Positions 1 through 9,048 of a DNA stretch of 64,000 nt are shown here, piece after piece. The translations under genes were made by a program, and so were the position numbers. Within the stretch, counting starts at the first letter, position 1; every line of letters starts with the position of its first letter. The DNA comes from JABMMZ01 sp044368575. GTDB taxonomy: Bacteria > Bacteroidota > Bacteroidia > NS11-12g > UBA955. The stretch covers positions 1-64,000 of the forward strand of contig JBIPPH010000002.1 of the NCBI GenBank assembly GCA_044368575.1, read 5' to 3'. Under the pieces are notes generated by a model. The model saw only the letters and a program-made list of their open reading frames with translations, did not search any database and was not told the DNA's origin.

Positions 1-21
1 AGAAACAGAAACAAAATGAAG

Positions 22-50
22 AAAAAAGTAGAGCAGAATGTTCGCTCTAC
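22..50 (-). terminator. Rho-independent terminator of the CAU tRNA
   Basis: On the minus strand, downstream of the tRNA, a 7-bp stem (GTAGAGC at 28-34 against GCTCTAC at 44-50, with a further GAA/TTC pairing inside the loop) is followed by a run of six T (complement of 22-27). This is the standard intrinsic terminator layout. The bases between it and the tRNA (about 51-70) carry the GAGCGAGAATGAGAGC-type sequence that recurs elsewhere in the window. Confidence 0.7.
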
Positions 51-75
51 GCTCTCATTCTCGCTCTCCTTTTTG

Positions 76-149
76 TGGGCCCTCTTGGGATCGAACCAAG
101 TACCCCCTGATTATGAGTCAGATGCTCTAACCGAATGAGCTAAGGGCCC
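76..149 (-). tRNA. tRNA with CAU anticodon (tRNA-Ile2 or elongator tRNA-Met)
   Basis: The minus strand folds as a cloverleaf: 7-bp acceptor stem GGGCCCT/AGGGCCC, D arm starting TAGCTC, anticodon stem TCTGA/TCAGG with loop CTCATAA (anticodon CAU), 5-nt variable loop, and T arm CTTGG-TTCGATC-CCAAG. The discriminator base is A and no CCA is encoded. The GGGCCCT acceptor and TCTGA stem resemble lysidine-modified tRNA-Ile2, which reads AUA, but elongator Met tRNAs share the same loop, so I leave the identity open. It is not initiator tRNA, because the anticodon stem lacks the three consecutive G-C pairs. Confidence 0.93.
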
Positions 150-226
150 TAGAAGGGCTGCAAATTTAGAAAAATACTTTGAAACGACAAACTCTTATTC
201 AATTCAATTCCCAAGGAAATGATTCG

Positions 227-2218
227 TTAAAAAATCACATCAATCAATTGGTTCAACAACCCATCTGATTTGATAACACCGTCTTTGTATTTTTCTTTGC
301 GATCAAAAACACCGTTTGGCAAATAATACTTCCAAGTACCATCTTTAAGACCCTTGTTGTATTTGCCCTTGGTCTTGATCACACCATTGTCATAATACTC
401 TACAAAAATACCATCCACAACACTGCCGTCCATCTCTACCGCTTGCTTAGGCAAACCATTCTCATAGTATATGGTATTCATATTGGCCTGAAAATGTTGA
501 ATCAAAAACAAATCCATGGCTGTTAAGGTATCTGTTTCAGACATTGTGGTATCAACAACTGCTACAGGGGCTTGCCATTGTGCAAACTGAGCACCAAAAA
601 CAGTGCGCATTCTATCGCCATCACCAGACAATCCTAAACCCACATGATCAAAGCATCTAACATAAGGCTGATTGGCTTGAGTGCTTTTCCATTTTTCAGG
701 GCTTAATATGCCTTTAAAGTTAGCGAAGTGATGGTTTGGACTTACATAAGCCAATACACTTGTTTGTTCTGCAAATTGAGTTCTAAATGCTCTATAAGCC
801 GCTTTGTTTGATAATGTCTTTTGAGCATTGAAATCATCAATCGTTAACAATAAGGTTTTAGGATCATCGCTCATCACAACATAGTCGCCAATGATGGTAT
901 AATATGGCTTCTCAATTTTTGAAAACAGTTCTCCCATAAAGGCCTTAAACAAACCCTTAATTTCAAGGTAATGGATATCGTAACCATTGTAGGCAATATC
1001 AGTAAATCTGATAGGCGTTCTGCGCCTGATTTGTTGTTCAATATAGGCCAATTCTTGCTTAGCCAAGGCAATGTCTTTAGCCTTAATTGCCACTATGCTT
1101 TTTACTTTATTGCCAATCAATACATCGGTTTCATATTGGGCTATGGCCAACTCTGAACCCATCCAGTCAAACATGTTCTTTTGCACATTGATTTTAAGCA
1201 ATTTCTCAATCTTTTTAATCGACGCTTCTTGTTGCTTTAAATCTTTGCCATTGGTTTGTAATGACTTCATGAAATTCCCATAAAATGTATTGAAATCATT
1301 AAAGCCTAAACTCACAAAAAACGAAGCCCTTTCAGAGAATATTTTTTCGGCATCCGTATTCGCTTTTCCTGAAACAGATAAGGCTTGCATATAGGAACTC
1401 AAACTATCATTCACCATGCTGTAACCATCGGCTAAAATCAAATCATTCTGCATAGAACAATCCAACCCTGAAAAATACATGCCATCCATTAAGGATTGAA
1501 TACCTGAAGCATCATCCATATAAATGCCTAAGAACTGATGAAAGGTTTTGTAATTGATAAACACTCGGCACAAACCATCCGCTGAAGTCAATTGATTAAC
1601 CTCAGTAAAGCGCGCATCCATGCCAACTTGTTGCTCCGGCATACTAGCGGTCTCAATTACATGATCAATCAAGGTTTTGCTGTAAGAGCATACCATATAA
1701 TTTTTAATGTAAATGATAGACAATACATCTCGGGTTTTAGGGTCTAAAAACTCATTCACTTGAAGCCCTTTATAAGTTCTAACAGTATGAACATAATCAA
1801 ACTGCTTAATAATGCTGGTCAAAGACGCCTTGATCATGTTGGATTTAGAAGCCTCTTGCATGTCTGCATAATACACAAAGTCAAAATCTTTTGGTTTGGT
1901 CATGTGCGCAGAGATCAATAAATGTTTTTGTCCCAATAAGGCAAACACTTGTTGATTGCTTTGAATGACTTCGTCGAGCATATCTGCATTCTGAGTAATC
2001 TCTTCAAAGGGTGGAAAAGACTTCATGCCCTGCCACATATTGCTTGAGCTAAACGTTTGCCAATTGCCAACAGGATCTTCAGTTTCAACCACCATAACGG
2101 CATCATTTGGAATCAAATAATAACCGTCTACAAATTTATTAGGCGACCATTTCAACCATAAATAATACCCCCCAATTATGGCGGCAATTAAAATTAAGAT
2201 GACTATGAGTTTCTTCAT
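227..2218 (-). CDS. DUF3352-like membrane-anchored protein with C-terminal YwqK/MORN-type repeats
   Basis: A 663-residue protein with a single N-terminal hydrophobic segment (about residues 3-20), probably an uncleaved anchor, followed by a large periplasmic region. The opening 'LIPNDAVMVVETEDPVGNW' and the overall length resemble the DUF3352 family, whose function is unknown. The last ~70 residues (about 590-655) hold two or three repeats of the 'yy.nG..k..g.y..G..dG.w..yy.nG' kind found in YwqK-like and MORN-type proteins. The start codon lies 2 bases after the stop of the M3 peptidase gene, so the two are probably cotranscribed. Family assignment is from recall of sequence pattern only; no enzymatic residues are visible. 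Confidence 0.7.
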   Translation of the reverse strand: MKKLIVILILIAAIIGGYYLWLKWSPNKFVDGYYLIPNDAVMVVETEDPVGNWQTFSSSNMWQGMKSFPPFEEITQNADMLDEVIQSNQQVFALLGQKHLLISAHMTKPKDFDFVYYADMQEASKSNMIKASLTSIIKQFDYVHTVRTYKGLQVNEFLDPKTRDVLSIIYIKNYMVCSYSKTLIDHVIETASMPEQQVGMDARFTEVNQLTSADGLCRVFINYKTFHQFLGIYMDDASGIQSLMDGMYFSGLDCSMQNDLILADGYSMVNDSLSSYMQALSVSGKANTDAEKIFSERASFFVSLGFNDFNTFYGNFMKSLQTNGKDLKQQEASIKKIEKLLKINVQKNMFDWMGSELAIAQYETDVLIGNKVKSIVAIKAKDIALAKQELAYIEQQIRRRTPIRFTDIAYNGYDIHYLEIKGLFKAFMGELFSKIEKPYYTIIGDYVVMSDDPKTLLLTIDDFNAQKTLSNKAAYRAFRTQFAEQTSVLAYVSPNHHFANFKGILSPEKWKSTQANQPYVRCFDHVGLGLSGDGDRMRTVFGAQFAQWQAPVAVVDTTMSETDTLTAMDLFLIQHFQANMNTIYYENGLPKQAVEMDGSVVDGIFVEYYDNGVIKTKGKYNKGLKDGTWKYYLPNGVFDRKEKYKDGVIKSDGLLNQLIDVIF

Positions 2219-2220
2219 GT

Positions 2221-3927
2221 TTATGCTTTAAGTGCTTGTAATTCTTTCCAAACAAATCCGAATAATTCCCCAACATAAGCCTCAGAGAAATCAAATTTCA
2301 TATTAGCGGCTTCATAGAGTTCAGGAATGGTTTTGGTATAGCCTAATGCCAACATGTCTTTGTAAGCTTGTATACCTTTGGCCTTATCTGCCAATACATT
2401 GCGCCATACCGCTATAGCCCCCAATTGAGCAAAGCCATATTCGATATAGTAAAATGGCACCTCGTACAAGTGCAATTGTTTTTGCCAAGCATTGGCTAAA
2501 TAATGTTCATATCCTGAGTAGTCGCAGACACCTGTGTCAAAACGTTTGGTAATGCTTAACCAGGCCTCTGTGCGTTCTTGTTGATTGTGTTTAGGATGAG
2601 TATACAACCAGTGTTGATAGGCATCGATGGTGGCAATCCATGGAAGCGTTGCTATAACGCCTTCTAACTGTTCAATTTTAGCGCGCTTTAAATCATTGGC
2701 ATCATCAAAAAAAGCATCCCAGGCTTGCATACTCATCAATTCCATTGACATACTTGCCACCTCTGCCACTTCCATAGGGGCATTTTTAAAGGCATTCAAG
2801 CTCAAATGTTCACTTAAAAAAGAGTGCATGGCATGACCACCCTCGTGGACCATCGTTTCAACATCTCTGAGACTTCCAGCGGCATTCATAAAAATAAATG
2901 GAATGCCAGATTCCGCTAACGGATAATTATAACCACCTGGCGCCTTGCCTAAACGGCTTTCCAAATCTAAAAATCCTTTTTGTCCCATTAATGTCAAATT
3001 CTCTGCAAATCCATGGTCTAACTGATCAAAACATTGGATGGTTTTTTCCAACAATTCTTTACCTGTTGTAAAGGGTTTTAGCGGCTCTCTTTGTTGCGCA
3101 TCAACTGATAAATCATACGGCTTTAACACCTCATAGCCCAATGTTTTTAAACGCTCGGTTTCTAATTGCTTGCAAAGCGGCACAACCACCTTTTCAATGG
3201 CATTGTGAAAACTAAAACAATCTTCAATTGAATAGTCAAAACGGCCCATAGCCTGGTGCATGTAGTCCCTGAAATTATCAAACCCTGCATTGAGGGCTAC
3301 TTTGTGCCTTAAGGCTATTAATTGATCAAACAATAGATTCAATTCTTCGCGTTTATCATACCTACAGGCTTGAATGGTTTCATAAGCAGATTGACGAATG
3401 GTTCTATCAGTTGACTTTAAAAAATTAGCCGCTTGTTGTAAGGTTAAAGTTTCGCCATTAAACACCACGGACATTGCGCCTGTAATACTGCCATATTTTT
3501 GAGACAAGGTTTGAAGTTCCGCTTGCAAAGGCACGTTTTCTTCTCGGTACAATGCAATGGCATTTTGAATCGCTCTAAAATAAATGCGGTAATCTGCACT
3601 TTGATTCAAGTCTTTCAAAAACGGACATTGGTTAATTTTCTTATTGAGTAAATCCTCGTATGGCGCAATATTCGGTTGAATGAGGTTTACAAAATCCACA
3701 TAAGCTTGCTCCAATTCAGGGTTGCTGGTATCGCAAGTCATCTTGATATAGCGCCATGCTAAATCTTCACTCACCATGCTCTCCAGTTCACTCAGCTGCT
3801 TTAAAAATTGCTCGAAATCTGCAGTAGTTTGAATATTAAAATCAAGCAGTGCCTTGTAATATGGCTCTAATGATGCCCAATCGCTGATACGAAAATCAAG
3901 CGGTAAGTATTGTCTGTTTTTGCTCAT
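2221..3927 (-). CDS. M3 family oligoendopeptidase (PepF-like)
   Basis: A 568-residue zinc metallopeptidase. The signature HEGGH lies near residue 360, with a downstream glutamate in the helix containing 'EVASMSMELMS' that would complete the zinc site. Length and architecture (helical N-terminal lid, catalytic C-terminal half, 'YYIEYGFAQLGAIAVW' near the end) match bacterial M3 oligoendopeptidases, which are soluble enzymes degrading peptides of roughly 5-20 residues. No signal peptide is present, so it should be cytoplasmic. It sits directly upstream of the DUF3352-like gene (2-base gap). Confidence 0.93.
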   Translation of the reverse strand: MSKNRQYLPLDFRISDWASLEPYYKALLDFNIQTTADFEQFLKQLSELESMVSEDLAWRYIKMTCDTSNPELEQAYVDFVNLIQPNIAPYEDLLNKKINQCPFLKDLNQSADYRIYFRAIQNAIALYREENVPLQAELQTLSQKYGSITGAMSVVFNGETLTLQQAANFLKSTDRTIRQSAYETIQACRYDKREELNLLFDQLIALRHKVALNAGFDNFRDYMHQAMGRFDYSIEDCFSFHNAIEKVVVPLCKQLETERLKTLGYEVLKPYDLSVDAQQREPLKPFTTGKELLEKTIQCFDQLDHGFAENLTLMGQKGFLDLESRLGKAPGGYNYPLAESGIPFIFMNAAGSLRDVETMVHEGGHAMHSFLSEHLSLNAFKNAPMEVAEVASMSMELMSMQAWDAFFDDANDLKRAKIEQLEGVIATLPWIATIDAYQHWLYTHPKHNQQERTEAWLSITKRFDTGVCDYSGYEHYLANAWQKQLHLYEVPFYYIEYGFAQLGAIAVWRNVLADKAKGIQAYKDMLALGYTKTIPELYEAANMKFDFSEAYVGELFGFVWKELQALKA

Positions 3928-4021
3928 GCTTATAAATCGGAATGAAGGGAATTTCCCTATCCAAACTTACTGCATTCACACAAGGCATAAAAGCCTTTGT
4001 ATACACAGGCTGTCTAATAAA

Positions 4022-4687
4022 TTAGTTAGTCATTGATTCTATCAATAATAAGTCGCCTGAACTGAATTGCACTTCCACTATTCCAGTGCTAGCCACTTTG
4101 TTTGAACTGCTGGTAGAATATGGGTATTCAAGCGTGGCATCGGTCAATGACCACACCAAATTTGTACTGCTTAAACCTTGTACTTTATTCAAGGGAATTA
4201 ATGAAATGTTTTGACCTTGTTCGAAGTGTTTTTTAAAGCCACTTTTGATCGGATAAATTTTAGAATAATCATCCAACATGACCACATTGATTTGATGTTG
4301 GTAGCGTGCTAAAATACCAATATTATTGAGGTAATGATCGCTGCGATGACCAGTAGCCCAAACAATGTTAACGGCTTTAAAACCTTTCGCTATTAGCCAT
4401 TCTATACCCTTTTCTAAATCAGATAAATTTTGATCAGGGGTATGAATGATTTGTGTATCCGGATTGGATTTATTGCGAATGTCTTCTATGGTCTGATGAT
4501 CGAAATCGCCCAAAACCACATGGAACTGTATGCCCAACTCAATCACTCGGTCTAAAGCGCCATCGAGTACCATAACCATAGGACTCCAATCCATTGCTTG
4601 TTGAAGCAATGACCACGAACAAGCTTCACCATTGGCAATAATCAATGCAGGTTCTTGAGCATCTCTTACAACGTGGTGAGAAGACAT
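4022..4687 (-). CDS. thiN: Thiamine pyrophosphokinase
   Basis: 221 residues, the usual length. It would transfer pyrophosphate from ATP to thiamine, giving thiamine diphosphate directly. Visible family motifs are ANGE near 18-21, LDGALDR near 41-47, GDFDHQ at 60-65 (the acidic metal/nucleotide site) and 'ATGHRSDH' near residue 115. The C-terminal third has the expected beta-sandwich character. The ATG lies just downstream of the stop of the T9SS protein gene, so the two may share a transcript although they are functionally unrelated. No other thiamine genes are in the window. Confidence 0.9.
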   Translation of the reverse strand: MSSHHVVRDAQEPALIIANGEACSWSLLQQAMDWSPMVMVLDGALDRVIELGIQFHVVLGDFDHQTIEDIRNKSNPDTQIIHTPDQNLSDLEKGIEWLIAKGFKAVNIVWATGHRSDHYLNNIGILARYQHQINVVMLDDYSKIYPIKSGFKKHFEQGQNISLIPLNKVQGLSSTNLVWSLTDATLEYPYSTSSSNKVASTGIVEVQFSSGDLLLIESMTN

Positions 4688-4688
4688 C

Positions 4689-7079
4689 TTAACGGCTAAC
4701 GGTAAAGGATTTTACAATGTTTCCAGAAGCGCAATTGATTTGCAAAATATAAGTGGCATTTGGCATGCCAGTTACATCAAACTGAAAGGACTGTGCATCG
4801 AAGTCAGATTCAAACATAACTTGACCTTGCAGATTCAATACTCGATAGCGGCCTTTTTGGAATCCCTCTGCTAATTGTACTGTTAACTGCTCTGAAGCAG
4901 GCACAGGATAGACATTGGCCCAATCGATTTGAACAGTCTCTATACTACTTACAGCAGCGTTATTAATTTGACCCTTGAAAACCCCTCTACCATGGGTAAA
5001 AAAGTAAATGTCTTTTTGGTTTTTATGGATCTGAATACAACTCACAACAGTTGAGGGAATGCGTGTATCTTTCACCCATGTTTTACCGCCATCTTCAGTG
5101 ATGTACAAACCGTAATCTGTACCAGCAAATAAGGTCAATGCAGGACTTAATGGATCACATTCTATCCAGTTAACTGGTAAACCCTTTGGCAAATTACCAG
5201 AGATATTTTTAAACACCGGCGTACCAAATACATTTGACACCAAATACACACGACCTGAATCTGAGATGTTATTTAGGGCTATGTAGATTTGATTTCTGAC
5301 CCCTGGCATTGGCTTTATAGCACCTATAAAAGACGATCTCAATATTGGTGGCATAGATAATCTTAAATCTTTAGCTGTAGAATTGGCATTCAATGCAGAA
5401 TCACAAACCAATAAAGCGCCACTACTACCCCCTGAAAAAATAGCAGGATTGGCATCATTAGTGGTAGCTGCACAGAATAATCTACCGGTTGATACTTTGC
5501 CTTTTTGCACAAAATTGTAGCCGCCATCAACACTAAAATACATAAAGGTATTTGATGGAAAGACTAAATGATCGCCATTAAAGAAACTCACATAATAGGG
5601 GTGAATAAACCACTTGGTATCATTGGTCGGCAAATTACTAGTGATTGGTTGAAATGCTCTATAAACTTCACCATTCTGAGTAGATACATACTTTACACTT
5701 GAATTGTTAGCATGATAAAAACAGTAACCCCCATCGCCTCCAAATATTGAACCAAACACTTTGTTTTTATTTGAGCTTTCTCTTGTACCATTGTCTTGAG
5801 AACCAGCCATAATTGCTACACTGTGTGGCGATACAGCGCCATTGTAAAACTGAGTAATGTTTATGTTATTGTTCAATACCGTTGGAGCATTAGGATTAGA
5901 CCAATTGTATACCGCCAAACCACCGTCACTACCTAAATACAACTTTTCACCTGAGAAGACAGAAATATGATTGTCCGCATGAATTTCTGAACCGGCTGTC
6001 CATGTATTGCCTCCGTTTTTAGAATAGCCAACATCCAAACTACCAATAAACAATGAATTTGAGTCATTGTCCTTAACACACATATTTAAGGCATACCAAG
6101 TAAACCCAAAATTAACCGTTCCAGTTGGATTGGTTTTTGTTACAAAAGTTTTACCGCCATCACTTGATTTATAAAAAGCTTTAAGTACGCCTGAATACCC
6201 ATTGTCAGGACCAGAAATGGCACAATAAACAACGTTCGGGTAGTTCTTGCAATAAGACAATTCTGCCCTTGCAGAACTGACTGAATTAATTGTGGCAACC
6301 TTAGTAAAGGAACCTAAGTTACCGGTACTTGAGTAATAAGCCCCTGAGCCTTTTAAAGTAAACATCACTGAACCATTTGGAAACAATTCAACATCATTAA
6401 CTTGACTACCTGAATTGTAAACACGGGTAAATGTAGCACCAGCATCTGTACTGCGCCATAAGCCTGTGCTGTGTGTTCCAACATACAAAGTATTGGTATC
6501 AACTGGCGAACATTTCACAGTCCAAGTCATTGAAAAATTATTGTTATTAGTAGAAGCTAACTGTGAAAACGTTAGACCACCATCAGTAGATTTGAATACA
6601 CCTGCGCCAATTAAATCTGCACTGTTACCAGAAGCTTCTCCGGTACAATAGTATATGATTTTTGGATTAAAGGGATTTTGGTGCATATACATTACACTTG
6701 GAGACAAGGCTTGATCATTGATTGGTCGCCATGAAATACCTGCGTCTTCAGTCAGGAAAACACCCCCACTTGCACTTCCAATTAATATGCGATTGGTATT
6801 GGAGTAATCTATTACAATCCCTCTGATTCTACCAGCCACATTGCTAGGACCATATTCATATACATTTTTTAGTGCAGCAGACATGCCGCGTTTATTTGAA
6901 GAAAACCCCCAATCGTATTTAGTCATGTCAGGCAATACATTACTTCCATTGGTTTTAATGTATAACCACTGACCGTAGTAGCCTGGTAAGGTTTGATTAG
7001 ACTTCGGAGAACGCTTTATAACATTGCATGAAAATAAAATCAATACAGAAGCAAGCAAAGTGTAACGCAGATGTTTCAT
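4689..7079 (-). CDS. Surface beta-propeller (sortilin/BNR-like repeats) protein with T9SS type A sorting domain
   Basis: I place the start at the ATG ending at 7079, not at the longer reading starting at 7238, because this gives a clean export signal (KHLRYTLLASVLILFSC) and keeps the gene from running into the divergent msrA promoter. The mature part carries many 'S.DGG.tf'/'T.DaGisW' repeats (for example STDGGLTF, STDAGATF, TEDGGKTW) of the sortilin/Asp-box propeller type. The last ~80 residues begin 'VYPVPASEQLTV' and end 'GNIVKSFTVSR', a typical type IX secretion C-terminal signal. It probably acts at or outside the outer membrane; catalytic residues of a sialidase are not apparent. The signal also ends in LFSC, a possible lipobox, which is odd for a T9SS cargo. 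Confidence 0.88.
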   Translation of the reverse strand: MKHLRYTLLASVLILFSCNVIKRSPKSNQTLPGYYGQWLYIKTNGSNVLPDMTKYDWGFSSNKRGMSAALKNVYEYGPSNVAGRIRGIVIDYSNTNRILIGSASGGVFLTEDAGISWRPINDQALSPSVMYMHQNPFNPKIIYYCTGEASGNSADLIGAGVFKSTDGGLTFSQLASTNNNNFSMTWTVKCSPVDTNTLYVGTHSTGLWRSTDAGATFTRVYNSGSQVNDVELFPNGSVMFTLKGSGAYYSSTGNLGSFTKVATINSVSSARAELSYCKNYPNVVYCAISGPDNGYSGVLKAFYKSSDGGKTFVTKTNPTGTVNFGFTWYALNMCVKDNDSNSLFIGSLDVGYSKNGGNTWTAGSEIHADNHISVFSGEKLYLGSDGGLAVYNWSNPNAPTVLNNNINITQFYNGAVSPHSVAIMAGSQDNGTRESSNKNKVFGSIFGGDGGYCFYHANNSSVKYVSTQNGEVYRAFQPITSNLPTNDTKWFIHPYYVSFFNGDHLVFPSNTFMYFSVDGGYNFVQKGKVSTGRLFCAATTNDANPAIFSGGSSGALLVCDSALNANSTAKDLRLSMPPILRSSFIGAIKPMPGVRNQIYIALNNISDSGRVYLVSNVFGTPVFKNISGNLPKGLPVNWIECDPLSPALTLFAGTDYGLYITEDGGKTWVKDTRIPSTVVSCIQIHKNQKDIYFFTHGRGVFKGQINNAAVSSIETVQIDWANVYPVPASEQLTVQLAEGFQKGRYRVLNLQGQVMFESDFDAQSFQFDVTGMPNATYILQINCASGNIVKSFTVSR

Positions 7080-7124
7080 ATATACAAAAATAATAAATGC
7101 GCCTCGTATTTCATTCACATGAAT

Positions 7125-7132
7125 TAACTTTG
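7125..7132 (+). promoter_or_regulatory. Bacteroidota -7 box for msrA
   Basis: TAACTTTG matches the TAnnTTTG -7 consensus of the Bacteroidota primary sigma factor. Only five bases separate it from the msrA ATG at 7138, so transcription would begin at or within a base or two of the start codon. A clear upstream TTTG element is not obvious at the usual spacing. Confidence 0.6.
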
Positions 7133-7137
7133 CCCTT

Positions 7138-7695
7138 ATGAATGAACAAGCTAAATTGGAAATAGCCACCTTTGCTTCGGGATGTTTTTGGTGCACTGAA
7201 GCTGTATTCCAACGTTTAATAGGCGTTGAGAAGGTCATAAGTGGTTATATTGGTGGTCAAACTATCAATCCGAGCTATGATGATATATGTAAAGGCAATA
7301 CAGGTCATGCAGAAGCTGTTCAAATTACTTTTGATTCTAATCAAATTGATTATACTACCCTTTTAAAAGTATTTTTCACAACGCATAATCCATGTACCTT
7401 GAACCGACAAGGCGCAGATATTGGCACGCAGTACCGTTCTGCTATCTTTTACCATAATGAAGCACAAGCAAAAGCTGCTCAAACCATGATCAATACGTTA
7501 ACAGCTGAAGGGCTATTTGATGCACCAATAGTGACTGAAGTAACTGAAGCTACAACCTTCTATTCAGCGGAAAACTACCATCAAAATTATTACAATGACA
7601 ACCGCAGCAAAAACAGTTACTGCATGGTTGTGATTGATCCGAAAATGAATACTTTAAGAAAACAATTTGCGCACTTACTCAAGTCAATCGCTTAA
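7138..7695 (+). CDS. msrA: Peptide-methionine (S)-S-oxide reductase
   Basis: 185 residues. The catalytic motif GCFWC is at residues 15-19, followed by 'TEAVFQRLIGVEKVISGYIGG' character and the family-specific 'GHAEAV' and 'YRSAIFYHN' segments. It repairs the S-epimer of methionine sulfoxide in proteins and free methionine, in the cytoplasm (no signal peptide). It is a single gene, divergent from the T9SS protein and convergent with ffh; its stop overlaps the ffh stop by four bases (TTAA). MsrB and a free-Met-R-sulfoxide reductase are encoded elsewhere in the window (41059 and 35826). Confidence 0.96.
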   Translation: MNEQAKLEIATFASGCFWCTEAVFQRLIGVEKVISGYIGGQTINPSYDDICKGNTGHAEAVQITFDSNQIDYTTLLKVFFTTHNPCTLNRQGADIGTQYRSAIFYHNEAQAKAAQTMINTLTAEGLFDAPIVTEVTEATTFYSAENYHQNYYNDNRSKNSYCMVVIDPKMNTLRKQFAHLLKSIA

Positions 7696-8990
7696 CGACG
7701 GGCTTTCATATTGTTCATGTTTTTCATCATTTTCTTCATGTCGTTGAACTGAGTCAACAACTTATTTAAATCTTGAATACTTCTACCACTGCCTTTGGCT
7801 ATTCTGGTTTTTCTAGAAGCATTTAACAAGTCTGGATCTTGACGCTCAGCAGGAGTCATTGATTGGATCAACGATTCAATGCCTTTAAAAGCGCCTTCGT
7901 CTATGTCTAAGTCTTTAATTTTATTGCCAACTCCAGGAATCATGGCCATCAAATCTTTGATGTTACCCATTTTCTTGATCTGTTGTAGCTGTTGAATAAA
8001 ATCCTCAAAATCAAAATTGTTTTTGCTGATCTTTTTATTCAATCTTTTAGCTTCTTCCACATCATAAACGGATTGAGCTCTTTCAACCAAACTCACCACG
8101 TCACCCATGCCCAAAATTCTACTGGCCATACGATCAGGGTAGAATAGATCTAAGGCTTCTAATTTTTCGCCATTACTAACAAACTTAATGGGTTTATTGA
8201 CTACAGATTTGATAGACAAGGCTGCACCACCTCTGGTATCGCCATCCATCTTACTTAATACAACACCATCAAAATCTAAGCGGTCATTGAAATTTTTAGC
8301 TGTATTGACAGCATCTTGACCAGTCATAGCGTCCACCACAAACAAGATTTCACTAGGTTTAATGGTTTGCTTGATGTTGTATATCTCTTGCATCATTTGC
8401 TCGTCAATACTTAAACGACCAGCGGTGTCAATGATCACAACATTGTTATTGTGCTCTTTAGCATATTTCAATGCATTTTGAGCAATTTCAATTGGGTTTT
8501 TATTCTCAGGTTCCGTGTAAACATCTGTTTGAATAGAAGCCCCTAAAACCTTTAACTGTTCGATGGCTGCCGGTCTGTATACATCACAAGCTACCAACAA
8601 AGGTTGGCGACCTTTAGAGCGAATATATTTAGCCAACTTTCCTGAGAAAGTGGTTTTACCAGAACCTTGCAAACCGGCAATCATAATGATGGCAGGGCTA
8701 CCGTTAATTACGATGTCTTTTTGCTCACCGCCTAAGAGCTGAACCAATTCATCGTTTACAATTTTGGTAAACAATTGACCTGGAGACACACTAGTCAAAA
8801 CATTTTGACCCAGGGCTTTGGTCTTCACCAAATCAGTAAATTCTTTGGCGATTTTGAAGTGCACGTCTGCATCAACCAATGCTCTTCTGATTTCTTTGGT
8901 GGTTTCCGCCACGTTGATTTCAGATATTCTTCCTTGGCCTTTTAAATTTTTAATGGCCTTTTCAATCTTTAAACTTAAATTCTCAAACAT
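7692..8990 (-). CDS. ffh: Signal recognition particle protein (SRP54 homologue)
   Basis: 432 residues with the full N-G-M architecture. The four-helix N domain spans about 1-90; the GTPase domain has P-loop GLQGSGKTT at 106-114, DTAGR, and 'SKMDGDTRGGAALS'; the M domain follows after ~290 and ends in a lysine/methionine-rich tail that binds 4.5S RNA and signal sequences. It targets nascent membrane and secretory proteins to FtsY. A promoter lies in the 48-base gap upstream, so it is transcribed independently of the giant gene before it. The 4.5S RNA gene is not in this window as far as I can see. Confidence 0.97.
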   Translation of the reverse strand: MFENLSLKIEKAIKNLKGQGRISEINVAETTKEIRRALVDADVHFKIAKEFTDLVKTKALGQNVLTSVSPGQLFTKIVNDELVQLLGGEQKDIVINGSPAIIMIAGLQGSGKTTFSGKLAKYIRSKGRQPLLVACDVYRPAAIEQLKVLGASIQTDVYTEPENKNPIEIAQNALKYAKEHNNNVVIIDTAGRLSIDEQMMQEIYNIKQTIKPSEILFVVDAMTGQDAVNTAKNFNDRLDFDGVVLSKMDGDTRGGAALSIKSVVNKPIKFVSNGEKLEALDLFYPDRMASRILGMGDVVSLVERAQSVYDVEEAKRLNKKISKNNFDFEDFIQQLQQIKKMGNIKDLMAMIPGVGNKIKDLDIDEGAFKGIESLIQSMTPAERQDPDLLNASRKTRIAKGSGRSIQDLNKLLTQFNDMKKMMKNMNNMKARR

Positions 8991-9016
8991 GCTTGTATCG
9001 TGTTTTAAAAGCTTTG

Positions 9017-9048
9017 CAAAAGTAAGCTAAAAAACCCTTTATCTCAAA
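9017..9048 (-). promoter_or_regulatory. Promoter for ffh
   Basis: On the minus strand TACTTTTG (9024-9017) matches the -7 box TAnnTTTG, and TTTG (9048-9045) lies 20 bases upstream as the -33 box. The -33 box overlaps the last codons of the upstream gene. The ffh ATG is 26 bases downstream of the -7 box. Confidence 0.65.

Noticed and set aside
4689..7079. Sialidase (BNR repeats)
   Set aside because: Asp-box-like repeats are present, but I cannot find the arginine triad and Tyr/Glu catalytic pattern; a non-enzymatic propeller is safer.
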